A DNA stretch of 64,000 nucleotides from Melioribacteraceae bacterium (GCA_026417375.1 JAOADJ010000018.1:1-64000), one strand, 5' to 3'; numbered from the stretch's first letter, positions 19,815-30,059 are shown. The notes: generated from the letters alone by a model not told the origin. Numbers and translations are program-made.

Positions 19815-21158
19815 ATGAAAGATGTTCGAATATTAATTGCAGATGATGATGAAACACTATGTTATTTATTAAAAGAAGAACTGATTAATGAAGGATATTT
19901 AGTTGATGTTGTTTATGATGGAAAAGATGCAATTGATTTATTACAAAAAAGATATTATGATATTTTACTTCTTGACTTAGAAATGAAAGAAGTTCACGGT
20001 GATAAAGTATTAAGTTTTGTAAAAGATAATTATCCATCTTTACAGGTAATTGTATTAACTGCAAAAACAGATATTCGAACAGCAATAGATTGCATCAAAC
20101 GTGGTGCTTATGATTTTATAACTAAACCTTATGAATTTGGTCAACTTTGTGTAACTATAGATCGTGCATTAGAATACAAAGAACTTTTACTAAAAAACAA
20201 ATTACTTGCTTCAAAAGTAAATCAAACTGTACCCAACACAATTATTGGTGAAAGTGAACCAATTAAAAATCTAATACGCTTATCAGAAAAAGCTGCAAAA
20301 TCGGAGTCAAATATTTTACTTGAAGGAGAAACCGGAACAGGAAAAGAATTATTCGCGGAATTTATTCATAAAAATTCTAACAGAAGTAACAAACCATTCG
20401 TTGCAATAAATTGCGCTTCTTTGCCGGATCAATTAATTGAAAGTGAATTATTTGGATATGAAAAAGGAGCTTTTACAGATGCAAAAACTTCAAAACAAGG
20501 TTTAGTTGAAATTGCAAATGGTGGCACTTTATTTCTTGATGAAATTGGTGAATTAAGTTTAACTCTTCAACCAAAACTTTTGCGTTTTCTTGAAAATGGT
20601 GAGTTTAGAAGAATTGGCGGAATATCAAATTTAAATTCAAATGTAAGAGTTATTGGCGCAACAAATAAAAACTTAATGGAAGAAGCTGAGAAAAAAAATT
20701 TTCGTAAAGATTTATTATTTAGATTAAATGTTATTACACTTAAAATTCCACCTTTGCGGGAAAGAAACGGAGATATTCTTTTACTTGCTGATTATTTTAT
20801 AAGTAAAAAATCTCCTATTCGTTTAATAAAAAAATTATCTCAAGAAGCTAAAAATGAATTACTCAGTTATAAATTTCCCGGAAATGTTCGTGAACTTGAA
20901 CATATTATTGAAAGAGCAATTATTTTTTCGGAAGGAGAATATATTTTTTCCAAAGATTTAAATTTACCCAAAGAAGAATATGATTTTTCTTCTTTCAAAA
21001 AAGATGATGGAACAATTTTAACAATAGAAGAACTAGAAAAAATACACATTAAAAAAGCATTGGATCATTTCAATTGGAATCGGGAAAATACTGCAAGAGC
21101 CTTAGATATTAGTCTTAAAACTCTTTATTCTAAAATTATAAAGTATAATCTCAAATAA
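19815..21158 (+). CDS. Sigma-54 dependent NtrC-family response regulator
   Basis: REC domain, GETGTGKELFAEFIH, ELFGYEKGAFTDAK (GAFTGA-type motif), C-terminal Fis-type HTH. Confidence 0.95.
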   Translation: MKDVRILIADDDETLCYLLKEELINEGYLVDVVYDGKDAIDLLQKRYYDILLLDLEMKEVHGDKVLSFVKDNYPSLQVIVLTAKTDIRTAIDCIKRGAYDFITKPYEFGQLCVTIDRALEYKELLLKNKLLASKVNQTVPNTIIGESEPIKNLIRLSEKAAKSESNILLEGETGTGKELFAEFIHKNSNRSNKPFVAINCASLPDQLIESELFGYEKGAFTDAKTSKQGLVEIANGGTLFLDEIGELSLTLQPKLLRFLENGEFRRIGGISNLNSNVRVIGATNKNLMEEAEKKNFRKDLLFRLNVITLKIPPLRERNGDILLLADYFISKKSPIRLIKKLSQEAKNELLSYKFPGNVRELEHIIERAIIFSEGEYIFSKDLNLPKEEYDFSSFKKDDGTILTIEELEKIHIKKALDHFNWNRENTARALDISLKTLYSKIIKYNLK

Positions 21159-22183
21159 TGGATAATCAAAAAAATAGTTCGCTCAAACATGCCGTTCATG
21201 ATTTAAATAGTTTATTTACAAAAGTTTTAAATAGTCTAGAACTTTTAAAAAACAAATTAGACAAGTCCGATAAAAATATTTTTCTTCTTAATAGTATTGA
21301 AACAAACATTTATTTAGCAACAGAAATAGTTGACGAATTAATTTCAAAAAATAAAGAATCAAAATCATCTCATTTAGTTAATATAAATTCTATTGTCAAA
21401 GAAGTTGTAAATTCATTTCCACAATTAAAGAGTAAAAAAGTTAAATTCATTTTAAATCTGAATCCCGAACTAAAAATGATTAAAGGAAAATATTCAGATT
21501 ATTTTAGATTGATTATGAATTTAATTTCAAACTCTTATGAAGCAATTGAGAACAAAGGAGAAATATCAATTTCAACATTAAACCTTGATGATAATGTTTT
21601 TATCGAAATAATTGATAATGGAATTGGTATAGACGAAAATAATTTTTCTCAAATCTTTAATGATAATTTTTCAACTAAAAATAAAGATAAATTTTCGGGT
21701 GTTGGTTTATCTATCGTTAAGAACATTGTTGATAAATATAATGGCAAAATCGATTTTAACAGTAAATTAAATGAAGGAACAACTTTTAAACTTTATTTCA
21801 AATCCGAAAACATTGTTGAAAAAAAATCCGGACTTAATAAAAATATATTAATTGCTGAAGATGAAAATATTTTAAGAGAATTATTAACCGAACTTTTTGT
21901 TTCTTATGATTTTAATGTAAAAGGAACTCAAGATGGCAAGGAATTTTTAGATGAAATTTCACAAAACAATTACGATGTTTTTATTATTGATAAAAATATA
22001 CCAATAGTTAATGGTATTGAATGTATAAAACTAATAAGAAATAGTGGAAATAAAACACCTATTATATTAGCAAGTGGTTCTTTAATTGATGAAGAACATG
22101 AAATTAATTCTTTAGTTGAAAAAATTATATTGAAGCCCTACAATTTCGATGAAATATTAAAAGCTGTTAATGAATTAGTTTGA
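21158..22183 (+). CDS. Sensor-less histidine kinase with C-terminal receiver
   Basis: HDLNSLF H-box, NLISNSYEAIE, DNGIGI, GVGLSIVKNIV, then REC (LIAEDEN, FIIDKNIP, KPYNFDE). Confidence 0.85.
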   Translation: MDNQKNSSLKHAVHDLNSLFTKVLNSLELLKNKLDKSDKNIFLLNSIETNIYLATEIVDELISKNKESKSSHLVNINSIVKEVVNSFPQLKSKKVKFILNLNPELKMIKGKYSDYFRLIMNLISNSYEAIENKGEISISTLNLDDNVFIEIIDNGIGIDENNFSQIFNDNFSTKNKDKFSGVGLSIVKNIVDKYNGKIDFNSKLNEGTTFKLYFKSENIVEKKSGLNKNILIAEDENILRELLTELFVSYDFNVKGTQDGKEFLDEISQNNYDVFIIDKNIPIVNGIECIKLIRNSGNKTPIILASGSLIDEEHEINSLVEKIILKPYNFDEILKAVNELV

Positions 22184-22849
22184 AATATTTTCTTCATTTA
22201 TTTTAACAATATGAAGATCGTTATCATAAGGTTCAATTATAGGTTTTTTGATTGACGCTAATTTTTCAAGTATTAAATTAATTTCGCGCGAAGCGTTTTC
22301 GATAAAATCTATTCTTTTATTTATTACTTCTTTTGAAAACTCATCTTTTATTAACTCTCTTCTTATTGCTGCAACAGAAAGATTAATTTGGGTTAATGGT
22401 TGTTTAATTTCGTGATTAGCTGTAACAACAGTAGCAGCATAGGTTTTAATTTTTTCCATTTCAAGAAGCAATTTGTTCATTTCGCTAAAGCGGAGAGCGG
22501 AATTAATTCTTGCAAGCAATTCGGTTCTATTAAAAGGTTTTTTAACATAATCAAAAGCGCCGGCTTGTAAACCCGCTCTTGTATTTTCTGCTTCGGTTAA
22601 TGCTGTTAAAAGTATAATAGGAATTAATTTTGTTTTTTCTTGAGTTGTTAATTTTTTACAAACATCAAATCCAGAAATATCGGGCAAAATAATATCGAGT
22701 AAAATTAAATCGGGATTTTCTTCTTCAGCTTTTTGAATTCCCATGAGTCCATTATAAGCTTTAATTACTTCAAATCCTTCTTTTTCTAATCTATCTTGCA
22801 GAAGAAAAACATTATCCGGCAAATCATCAATTACTAAAATTTTTTTCAT
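22175..22849 (-). CDS. Response regulator with DHp/HisKA-like domain and no HATPase domain
   Basis: REC (VIDDLPDN, LILLDIILPDISGFDVC, KKPFNRTEL) followed by NHEIKQPLTQINLSVAAIRREL; ends without N/G boxes. Confidence 0.85.
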   Translation of the reverse strand: MKKILVIDDLPDNVFLLQDRLEKEGFEVIKAYNGLMGIQKAEEENPDLILLDIILPDISGFDVCKKLTTQEKTKLIPIILLTALTEAENTRAGLQAGAFDYVKKPFNRTELLARINSALRFSEMNKLLLEMEKIKTYAATVVTANHEIKQPLTQINLSVAAIRRELIKDEFSKEVINKRIDFIENASREINLILEKLASIKKPIIEPYDNDLHIVKINEENISN

Positions 22850-25800
22850 CTTTGTTTAAATATTTTTTGATTTTACTTATAAGTAGTTGAGAATTAATTG
22901 GTTTGGTAATTACATCGTTAAAACTATTTTTTTCAATAACATCTTTATTTTCTAGCATTGCATAAGCAGTTAAAGCCAAAATAGGTAAATTTTTAAATCG
23001 CTCATCGTTTCTAATTCTTTTTATTGTTTCAAATCCATCCATTTGAGGCATCATAATATCGAGTAAAATTAAATCGGGAGATATATGATTTAGCATCATT
23101 AAACATTCCATTCCATTATGCGCATAAATTGTATCACATTCTAACTCTTTTAAAAATTCTCCAACCGTAAATAATGCATCGTTATCGTCATCCACAACAA
23201 GAATTGTGGATTTTAATTTTAATGTTTTTTTGTTATTAATATTTTCATACTCGTCGGATATTTCAATATTATTTTCTATGTGTTTATTTAATTCTAATCT
23301 ATCTCTCAATGTTTTTAGAATATCCATCGGATGAAATTTAGCACGTTTAATTATTTCTAATGATTTTTTATTTAAATTCTTGAAAAGAATTTGGTCATAA
23401 CTTTCAGGTAATAATAGAATAAGAAAATTGTTTTTTAATATTTTATTATTGGAAATATTAAAACAAACATTCATTGTTTCATCTTTCAAAGAATCTACAT
23501 CAATAATTAAAATGTCATTTTTACTAACTTCATCTAACGAATTTGTTAAAATTATATTTTTATTCTGTAATGTATTATCATAATTTTTATTTGTAATCAG
23601 ATAAATTTTGTTTGTGTTTTTATACAATTGAATTTTAGGGATAATATAATTTAGCTTTTCATCAAGTTCTTTATTAATAATAAAATCATATATATTCGGT
23701 TCCCAACCAATTTTATCATCTTCGAGCATTATGGAATATAATATAATAGTCTCGTTATTAAATTTAGATTCTTTTATATCATAAATAATTTTCCAGTTTT
23801 CGTCGAGTGAATTAAGAATAATCGCATCATATTTATTGGAATTAATTTTATCTCTTGCGTGCTTATAATTGTTTATATATTCTGATTCGACTGAATATGT
23901 TTTTAAATAATCAACAAATAATTTTGCTGCTGAATCAGAATCTGAAAAAACTAAAATGTTTTTATTTTTATTTTCAGTTAAAGTAGTTAGAAAATATTCT
24001 TGTTTATCATCAATAACATCAAGAATAACATCATTTAATATGAAATAAAATTTTGAGCCTTTCCCTAATTCACTTTCTAAATACAATTCGCTATTCATTA
24101 ATTTCAAATATCTTTTACAAATTGCTAAGCCCAATCCGGCTCCACTATATTTTCTCGAGAAACTGCTATCAACTTGTTTGAATTCTTTGAAGATATTTTC
24201 CTTATCTTTTTCAGAAATACCAATTCCAGAGTCTTCAACTGTAACTTTTAAATTGTTATCCTCTTCAATTTCTATTTTTAAATTAACATAACCAGTTTCA
24301 GTAAATTTAATTGCGTTAACTACCAAATTTGAAATTACCTGTTCTATTTTATTTTTATCCGTATTAAGAAGTATGTTTTTATTTTTTGGCAAATCAATAT
24401 TGAGTTTCAAATTTTTTTCCTGAGATAACTGTTCAATAGAAGGATAAATTTCTTCAATTAGATCTGCAACAAAAAATGTTTCTTTTTTAAGTTCAATTTT
24501 CCCTGATTCTAATTTTGAGAATTCCAATATGTTATTAATTAACGATAATAATTTTTTACCATTTCTATTAATTATTTTAATTCTTTCTTTCACATTATTA
24601 TCAATTGATAAATTTTTTAACAACAATTCACTTAATCCATTTATCGAAATTAAAGGTGTTTTTAATTCATGCGACATGCTTGCAAGAAAATCCGATTTTA
24701 CTTTTGTTAACTGAACTGCGTGTTCTCTTTGCTTTTCAAGTTCTTCAGCTTTTTCTTTCAGTTGCTTATGAAGTTTTTTTAATTCTTCATTCTGATTTGT
24801 TATCTGTGCATTTTGTTTCTGGAATTCTTCATTTAATATTTTCAGTTCGTTGACAAGGTTTTCTAATTTTTCAAAAGAAGTGGCATTAATTATTCCAATA
24901 GCAAGTTGGTCATTAACAATTTTTAGATATTCTTTTACATCACTATTTGGTTTTTTTTCTGACGCTAATTCTAATATCGCTATTACTTCTTTATTGAATA
25001 TAATTGGAAATAATAACAAATATTTAATCTTTAAAGTTGTTATGCCAACTTTAACTTCCGGATAATTTTCATAAAAATTAAGTTCTATAAAATCAGCTTT
25101 ATTTATTACCGATAAATAAATATCCGATTGGTTTTCAAAAGATTTGTCAAAAGTTAATCCAAAGTTTGAAATGATTTTAAGTTTATTATTTTCATTCAAA
25201 TAAATTGCACCAAAGGAAACATCAACCGAAGAAATTATTTTCTGAAGTGCTGCATTGCATAAATCTTTCAATGTTTGCTTTTGATTAATAAGCGTAATGA
25301 AATCACTATAATCTTTTTCTCTTTTATTTTTTTGAACAATTTCATCTAACATTTTATTAACTGAATCACCAAAACTTCCGATTTCATCTTTCGTTATTAT
25401 AGGCACTCTTAAATCTAAATTTCCTTTTCTTGTTTCGGTTACAACGTTGTTCAACAACGATATTTGTTTTCTGAATTTATTTGTTAATAAAATTACAATT
25501 ATAAAAGTAACACCACTTCCAGCTATAATTATTATTAACATTAGCATTTGAAGTGTAGCTCTGAATTCAACCCCTTCTTTAAAAGATTGAAAAATTAAAA
25601 AGTTTACTTTTGAAAAAGGGAACAACAAATATTTAGGCGAATAAATTGATGATACAAAATCTGCATCATTTATTTCTTCAAAGAATAAATCAAAATTATT
25701 TTTCAACTTTAAATCTTTAACTGCAGAAATAATTGTTAAAAGTTTTTTTTGATTTTCTGATGGATTAGAAATTTCAACAGGTGAGTCATTTGAAATAAGT

Positions 25801-26285
25801 GCTATTTCTGCATTTATTTTTTCTGAAATAGAATTTAAAAATTTTGAATCAATAACTTTTCCAAAATAATACGTTTTTCCATTCGGAAACTGCTGATATC
25901 TTAATATCATTTGTGGATTGTTAAGAAAAAACTTGCTGAATGAATTTGAACGTATAGTTAAAAATGAATTTGTTTTAATAAAAAATTCATTTTTATTTAT
26001 AATGCTGTCATTGTCTAAAGTGAAAAGAAAATCAATCGAAGTGTTATTCAAAGTTTGATTAGAAATTTTGTTTGACTTAGATATTAATGAATTAAATTCT
26101 TCATCAATATTTTGTAATTCTAATTGAATGTTAAATGCAAAATTTGTTGTAGCATTTAATATTGCTTTTTCTTGTTGCTGCTTTATTACTTTACCTGCAA
26201 GCACATAAAAAATCAGCATAGATGAAATTGAAATAATCAAAACAATTAGGAAAGTTGCCAAAACAAATTTTGTATTAAGTTTCAT
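22827..26285 (-). CDS. Large membrane hybrid histidine kinase (TM-sensor-HAMP-GAF-coiled coil-HisKA-HATPase-degenerate REC(s)-REC)
   Basis: Two TM segments, HAMP (TRKGNLDLRVPIITKDEIGSFGDSVNKM), HELKTPLISI, VVNAIKF, DSGIGI, GAGLGLAI, terminal REC LVVDDDND/LILLDIMMPQMDG. Confidence 0.92.
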   Translation of the reverse strand: MKLNTKFVLATFLIVLIISISSMLIFYVLAGKVIKQQQEKAILNATTNFAFNIQLELQNIDEEFNSLISKSNKISNQTLNNTSIDFLFTLDNDSIINKNEFFIKTNSFLTIRSNSFSKFFLNNPQMILRYQQFPNGKTYYFGKVIDSKFLNSISEKINAEIALISNDSPVEISNPSENQKKLLTIISAVKDLKLKNNFDLFFEEINDADFVSSIYSPKYLLFPFSKVNFLIFQSFKEGVEFRATLQMLMLIIIIAGSGVTFIIVILLTNKFRKQISLLNNVVTETRKGNLDLRVPIITKDEIGSFGDSVNKMLDEIVQKNKREKDYSDFITLINQKQTLKDLCNAALQKIISSVDVSFGAIYLNENNKLKIISNFGLTFDKSFENQSDIYLSVINKADFIELNFYENYPEVKVGITTLKIKYLLLFPIIFNKEVIAILELASEKKPNSDVKEYLKIVNDQLAIGIINATSFEKLENLVNELKILNEEFQKQNAQITNQNEELKKLHKQLKEKAEELEKQREHAVQLTKVKSDFLASMSHELKTPLISINGLSELLLKNLSIDNNVKERIKIINRNGKKLLSLINNILEFSKLESGKIELKKETFFVADLIEEIYPSIEQLSQEKNLKLNIDLPKNKNILLNTDKNKIEQVISNLVVNAIKFTETGYVNLKIEIEEDNNLKVTVEDSGIGISEKDKENIFKEFKQVDSSFSRKYSGAGLGLAICKRYLKLMNSELYLESELGKGSKFYFILNDVILDVIDDKQEYFLTTLTENKNKNILVFSDSDSAAKLFVDYLKTYSVESEYINNYKHARDKINSNKYDAIILNSLDENWKIIYDIKESKFNNETIILYSIMLEDDKIGWEPNIYDFIINKELDEKLNYIIPKIQLYKNTNKIYLITNKNYDNTLQNKNIILTNSLDEVSKNDILIIDVDSLKDETMNVCFNISNNKILKNNFLILLLPESYDQILFKNLNKKSLEIIKRAKFHPMDILKTLRDRLELNKHIENNIEISDEYENINNKKTLKLKSTILVVDDDNDALFTVGEFLKELECDTIYAHNGMECLMMLNHISPDLILLDIMMPQMDGFETIKRIRNDERFKNLPILALTAYAMLENKDVIEKNSFNDVITKPINSQLLISKIKKYLNKDEKNFSN

Positions 26286-26331
26286 TTGAAACTAACCTTT
26301 TAAGAAGTTCAATCGATAGGAAGTTATTTTT

Positions 26332-27591
26332 TTACTTTTCTTCTTCTTTCTTCTTTCCTTTTAATTCCTCTTTTGCTTTTTCTGTTTGATCTTGATATTC
26401 TTTCAAATCTTTTTGATGTAAAATTATCTCATCTTTCAAAGCTTCTTTCTTTTTAGCATTAATTCTTTCTTTTAAAGTTGGAAGAAGTTCAACTTTAATT
26501 AATGTTATAATCTCTTTAGTTGTTACATTAACCTGATCATATCCAAAAAGATAACGTAATCCTAAAACCCACCAGGGTAAATCTTTTAATATCGGAACAC
26601 CTCTGCGATTAGTTGTTTCTTCGTTAACTAATAATCCACCAATAACCGCTTCTTCACCATCTAATAAAAGTAAATTTGTAGTCACTTCTGTTTTTGGTTT
26701 TTCGGTTGTAATTGCACCCGGAATTACAGAGCTTCTTTCAATTCTAACCTTCAACATCACATAATCTACACCTTCTTCGTTAATAATATTTGGTGTTACT
26801 TCAATTATAGTTCCACTTTGATAAAATTTATCTATTAAATTACCAGCAAAATCTCTTTCTTTAATTGAAAAATCGGAACCCACTTGTGTTTTACCCTGCA
26901 TACCATTAATTGCAATTATAGTTGGACGGGAAATTATTTTGCCCAAATTTTCTTCTTCAAAAAATTTGAATAACCCTGTTGCAGTTCCATCAAATGTGTT
27001 AGCTAATTTAAAATTTATTTTTGGAGAAATCGAAAATTCAGGTGGGTTTTGAGTTGACTGAGTTCCACCACTTTGTTGTGTTTGTGTTTGTGCTGTAACT
27101 ATTTTTCCACCTAAACTAAGTCCCGATTTTGAAAGTAAAAATTCCCAATTAACTCCACGTTCTTTCATATCAGAAACACTTGCTTCAAAAATTAATGCAG
27201 AAATTTTTACTTCTCTTTCTGTTACAGGAACGTATTGTTCACGTGGCAAAGCTTCTTTTGATACATCTTTTCTTTTTACAATTAATGTTGATTCAGTTTC
27301 TTCTAATAATAAATTATTCAGTTGAACAATTATTAATAAAGCTTTTTTATATGGCATTTTATCTATTTCAACACCAATAGGAGAAGAAATATTTGGTTGC
27401 GATACAATTTTTTTGCCGGTTAATTTTTCACTTACTTTTGATAAAATTTCTATTGCTTGATTAAATGGTAAAGTTTCCGAAAGAGAAACAATTTCATCGG
27501 GATTTACATAACCTTTTAATTTTTCTTTGATATCAATTTGAGCCTGAAGGCAAAGCCCAAATAACATAAAAATTACAATAAACTTTTTCAT
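26332..27591 (-). CDS. Secretin-like protein (PilQ/GspD family), short form
   Basis: Signal peptide; one short N-terminal domain; VTEREVKISALIFEASVSDMKERGVNW, GKIISRPTIIAINGMQGKTQVGSD, EVTPNIIN, LLDGEEAVIGGLL. Confidence 0.88.
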   Translation of the reverse strand: MKKFIVIFMLFGLCLQAQIDIKEKLKGYVNPDEIVSLSETLPFNQAIEILSKVSEKLTGKKIVSQPNISSPIGVEIDKMPYKKALLIIVQLNNLLLEETESTLIVKRKDVSKEALPREQYVPVTEREVKISALIFEASVSDMKERGVNWEFLLSKSGLSLGGKIVTAQTQTQQSGGTQSTQNPPEFSISPKINFKLANTFDGTATGLFKFFEEENLGKIISRPTIIAINGMQGKTQVGSDFSIKERDFAGNLIDKFYQSGTIIEVTPNIINEEGVDYVMLKVRIERSSVIPGAITTEKPKTEVTTNLLLLDGEEAVIGGLLVNEETTNRRGVPILKDLPWWVLGLRYLFGYDQVNVTTKEIITLIKVELLPTLKERINAKKKEALKDEIILHQKDLKEYQDQTEKAKEELKGKKKEEEK

Positions 27592-27592
27592 T

Positions 27593-28489
27593 TTATTTAC
27601 CTGCTTTATTCTCTTTTTTCTCTTTCTGTAATTGAAGTTTTACATTTTCAATTATTCCACCTTTGTTCAGAACAAAATTAACTTCGTTGTTTTGATAATT
27701 GATATTAGTTAAATACCCTAAATAAACTTTATCACCTTCCCAAAGTAAATAAGTATTTCCGCTTGCATCCGATAAAAATGCACCATCCGGAATTAAAGCT
27801 AAAAGTTGTGCGGACTGAACATCAAGTAAACCATCTTTATTTGGTGGAATTTCCATTCTAATTAAAGGATAGAAAATATCATAAGCCGGATTTGGAGTTA
27901 AACGATTTTCAAATCCACCTTTAAAAGCAAATCTTTCATCATTTGAGAAATAAACTTTTGTCCTGAATTTAAAATTCACTAAATAATGTGGAGTTCCATC
28001 CTGTTCAACTTTAACATTATTCGATAATTCAACATTAGAAATCTTTTTTAAATATTTACTTTCTTCAATTGCATAAACTAAATGATAAAAATCATCAAAC
28101 TCGGCTGCACCATTTAAAATATAATTGTACATCGAAAAATTTGTTGATGGTTCAACATCCTGAAATTCAATATTAACATAAGAAAATGGAGAAAAGCTAT
28201 AAGTAACTTTATTTACAAAATCAAAAAATGCAGCTTGAGAAATGTTATATGGAATCACATACTTTCTATTTGCAAGAATGGAGTCTAACTGTGCTACCCG
28301 TGTTTGTAAAAATTTAAGTTGTTCTTTAAGTGCTTCTGTATCAAGCTGATAAAGTTTTAATTCCTTTAATGTTTTTTGTTTTTCAGCAATTTTTCCTTTT
28401 TGATACACAAAATCAAAAACGCCACCAATTAGAATTATTCCTAATAATATCAAAGCAATAATTACAGTATTTTTTGTTTTAGTTGTCAT
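27593..28489 (-). CDS. PilO-like protein with a C-terminal PilP/GspC-HR-like segment
   Basis: N-terminal TM plus coiled coil; C-terminal LIPDGAFLSDASGNTYLLWEGDKVYLGYLTNINYQNNEVNFVLNKG. Confidence 0.6.
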   Translation of the reverse strand: MTTKTKNTVIIALILLGIILIGGVFDFVYQKGKIAEKQKTLKELKLYQLDTEALKEQLKFLQTRVAQLDSILANRKYVIPYNISQAAFFDFVNKVTYSFSPFSYVNIEFQDVEPSTNFSMYNYILNGAAEFDDFYHLVYAIEESKYLKKISNVELSNNVKVEQDGTPHYLVNFKFRTKVYFSNDERFAFKGGFENRLTPNPAYDIFYPLIRMEIPPNKDGLLDVQSAQLLALIPDGAFLSDASGNTYLLWEGDKVYLGYLTNINYQNNEVNFVLNKGGIIENVKLQLQKEKKENKAGK

Positions 28490-30057
28490 TTAATTTTTGT
28501 TGAATCGTCAGACATTATATAATTCAAAGTAAAAGAAAATGCATCTTTTTCCCGCAGCGGTTCATAATTAATATTTCTTATAATAGAATTTTTATACAAA
28601 TCAGCAAATTCAGTTAATACACTTCTGGTCAAAGAATATCCGGTTAATTTTAATTCATCTTTAGTAACCGGTTCAATTTTGGTAATCCAGAAACTTCTTC
28701 TTCGTTCCATAAAATCACATAATCTAGTTAAATTTTTGTTCCAAACACCAGCACCAAAAGAAGCAGAATCAAGTATTGCTTGCGTAGCATCGAACGCATT
28801 AATTTTTGCATCGAGTGGAGTTATTTGATCAACTAATGCCTGATTTTCAAGCTGACGCTGTTTTAATCTTTCAATTTCAAGATCTATATCTTTCATTTCT
28901 TTAATGTTTTGAAGAATATGAAATGTAAAAAAGAATGTTGAAGCAAAAAGCAAAGGAATTAAAGCATAACCATGCCAAGCAAACTGAAATATTTTTTGAT
29001 TTTCAATAACAAACTTTGGAAGAAAATTTACACCTTTGTGTAATTTATCCTGCTCATCAAAATATTCTACTCCAACAGAAATTGGAATAGCAAAAAGAGC
29101 AAGATTTTTAACATCCTCTTCATTTAATCTCGATGTATCAAAATTTTCAAATTTAAGCTCAGTAACATTTGCTTCCGGGAATGTGCCATAAAAAGAAAGT
29201 ATTAAATTTTCAGATCGATCTTCGCCACAAATAATAATATTATCAAGTTTTGGAATTCCACCGTTCTCCATTTCGAGTAATATCTTAGAAAAATAAACAT
29301 CATATGTGTGAAGATTTTTTGTTCCTATATCAAGTGTACTACCAATATGTTTTAACTTTTGTCCATCCAAAAAAATTAATTTACTATACTCTTTACCTAT
29401 GTAAATAATTAAAGAATAATCTTCAGGGAAAAATTTATTACTCTTGGATACAAAATAAGCTAAAGGTAATTCAGCAGTTTTAATAGTAGGAATTTTCAAA
29501 AATCTTTTTTGGTTATAATTAGCCAGTTGGTTAACTAACCCCACGCATGGAAGTTCCCCTTCCAAATAAACTCCCAATAAAGTTTTTTCATCAACCTCAT
29601 AAGCATCTATCATATCAAGATCAATATTCAATCCTTTGGAAACAAGAAGGTCATTTTTAATTGCTTGTATTAATTTGTTTTTATTTTTTTCTTTCAAACC
29701 TTCATATACATGGTAATTTACAATCGGTTCGGTAACAACCGGAAGATAGTCTAATTTGGTTACGTTTAAATCTGCAATTGCCGAATGAAGCAAACTTACA
29801 TCGGAGATATTTTCAGTTTGTGAAGGGGTAATATCGCCTGAATATGCTTCTAAGCTATCAAAAGAGAGGTCTTCGCTAAGTGATTGATTTTCAATTTCGG
29901 CTAAAGCACCCCGTTTTGAAGTTGTTTCAGAAAAACGCAAAGCTCTGGTCATAGTTAAAGATGCTGTTCTTAAAATTTTAATACCATCTTTATCTTTCGA
30001 CATTACCGCAAGCTTTGCATCACTACCTTCACAGTATAAACAAACTATTGGTTTCAA
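28486..30057 (-). CDS. PilM-PilN-like fusion protein
   Basis: N-terminal ~350-aa actin-like/PilM-like soluble region (SLIIYIGKEYSKLIFLDGQ), then TM (YALIPLLFASTFFFTFHIL), coiled coil and a PilN-like domain. Confidence 0.65.
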   Translation of the reverse strand: MKPIVCLYCEGSDAKLAVMSKDKDGIKILRTASLTMTRALRFSETTSKRGALAEIENQSLSEDLSFDSLEAYSGDITPSQTENISDVSLLHSAIADLNVTKLDYLPVVTEPIVNYHVYEGLKEKNKNKLIQAIKNDLLVSKGLNIDLDMIDAYEVDEKTLLGVYLEGELPCVGLVNQLANYNQKRFLKIPTIKTAELPLAYFVSKSNKFFPEDYSLIIYIGKEYSKLIFLDGQKLKHIGSTLDIGTKNLHTYDVYFSKILLEMENGGIPKLDNIIICGEDRSENLILSFYGTFPEANVTELKFENFDTSRLNEEDVKNLALFAIPISVGVEYFDEQDKLHKGVNFLPKFVIENQKIFQFAWHGYALIPLLFASTFFFTFHILQNIKEMKDIDLEIERLKQRQLENQALVDQITPLDAKINAFDATQAILDSASFGAGVWNKNLTRLCDFMERRRSFWITKIEPVTKDELKLTGYSLTRSVLTEFADLYKNSIIRNINYEPLREKDAFSFTLNYIMSDDSTKIK

Positions 30058-30059
30058 TA

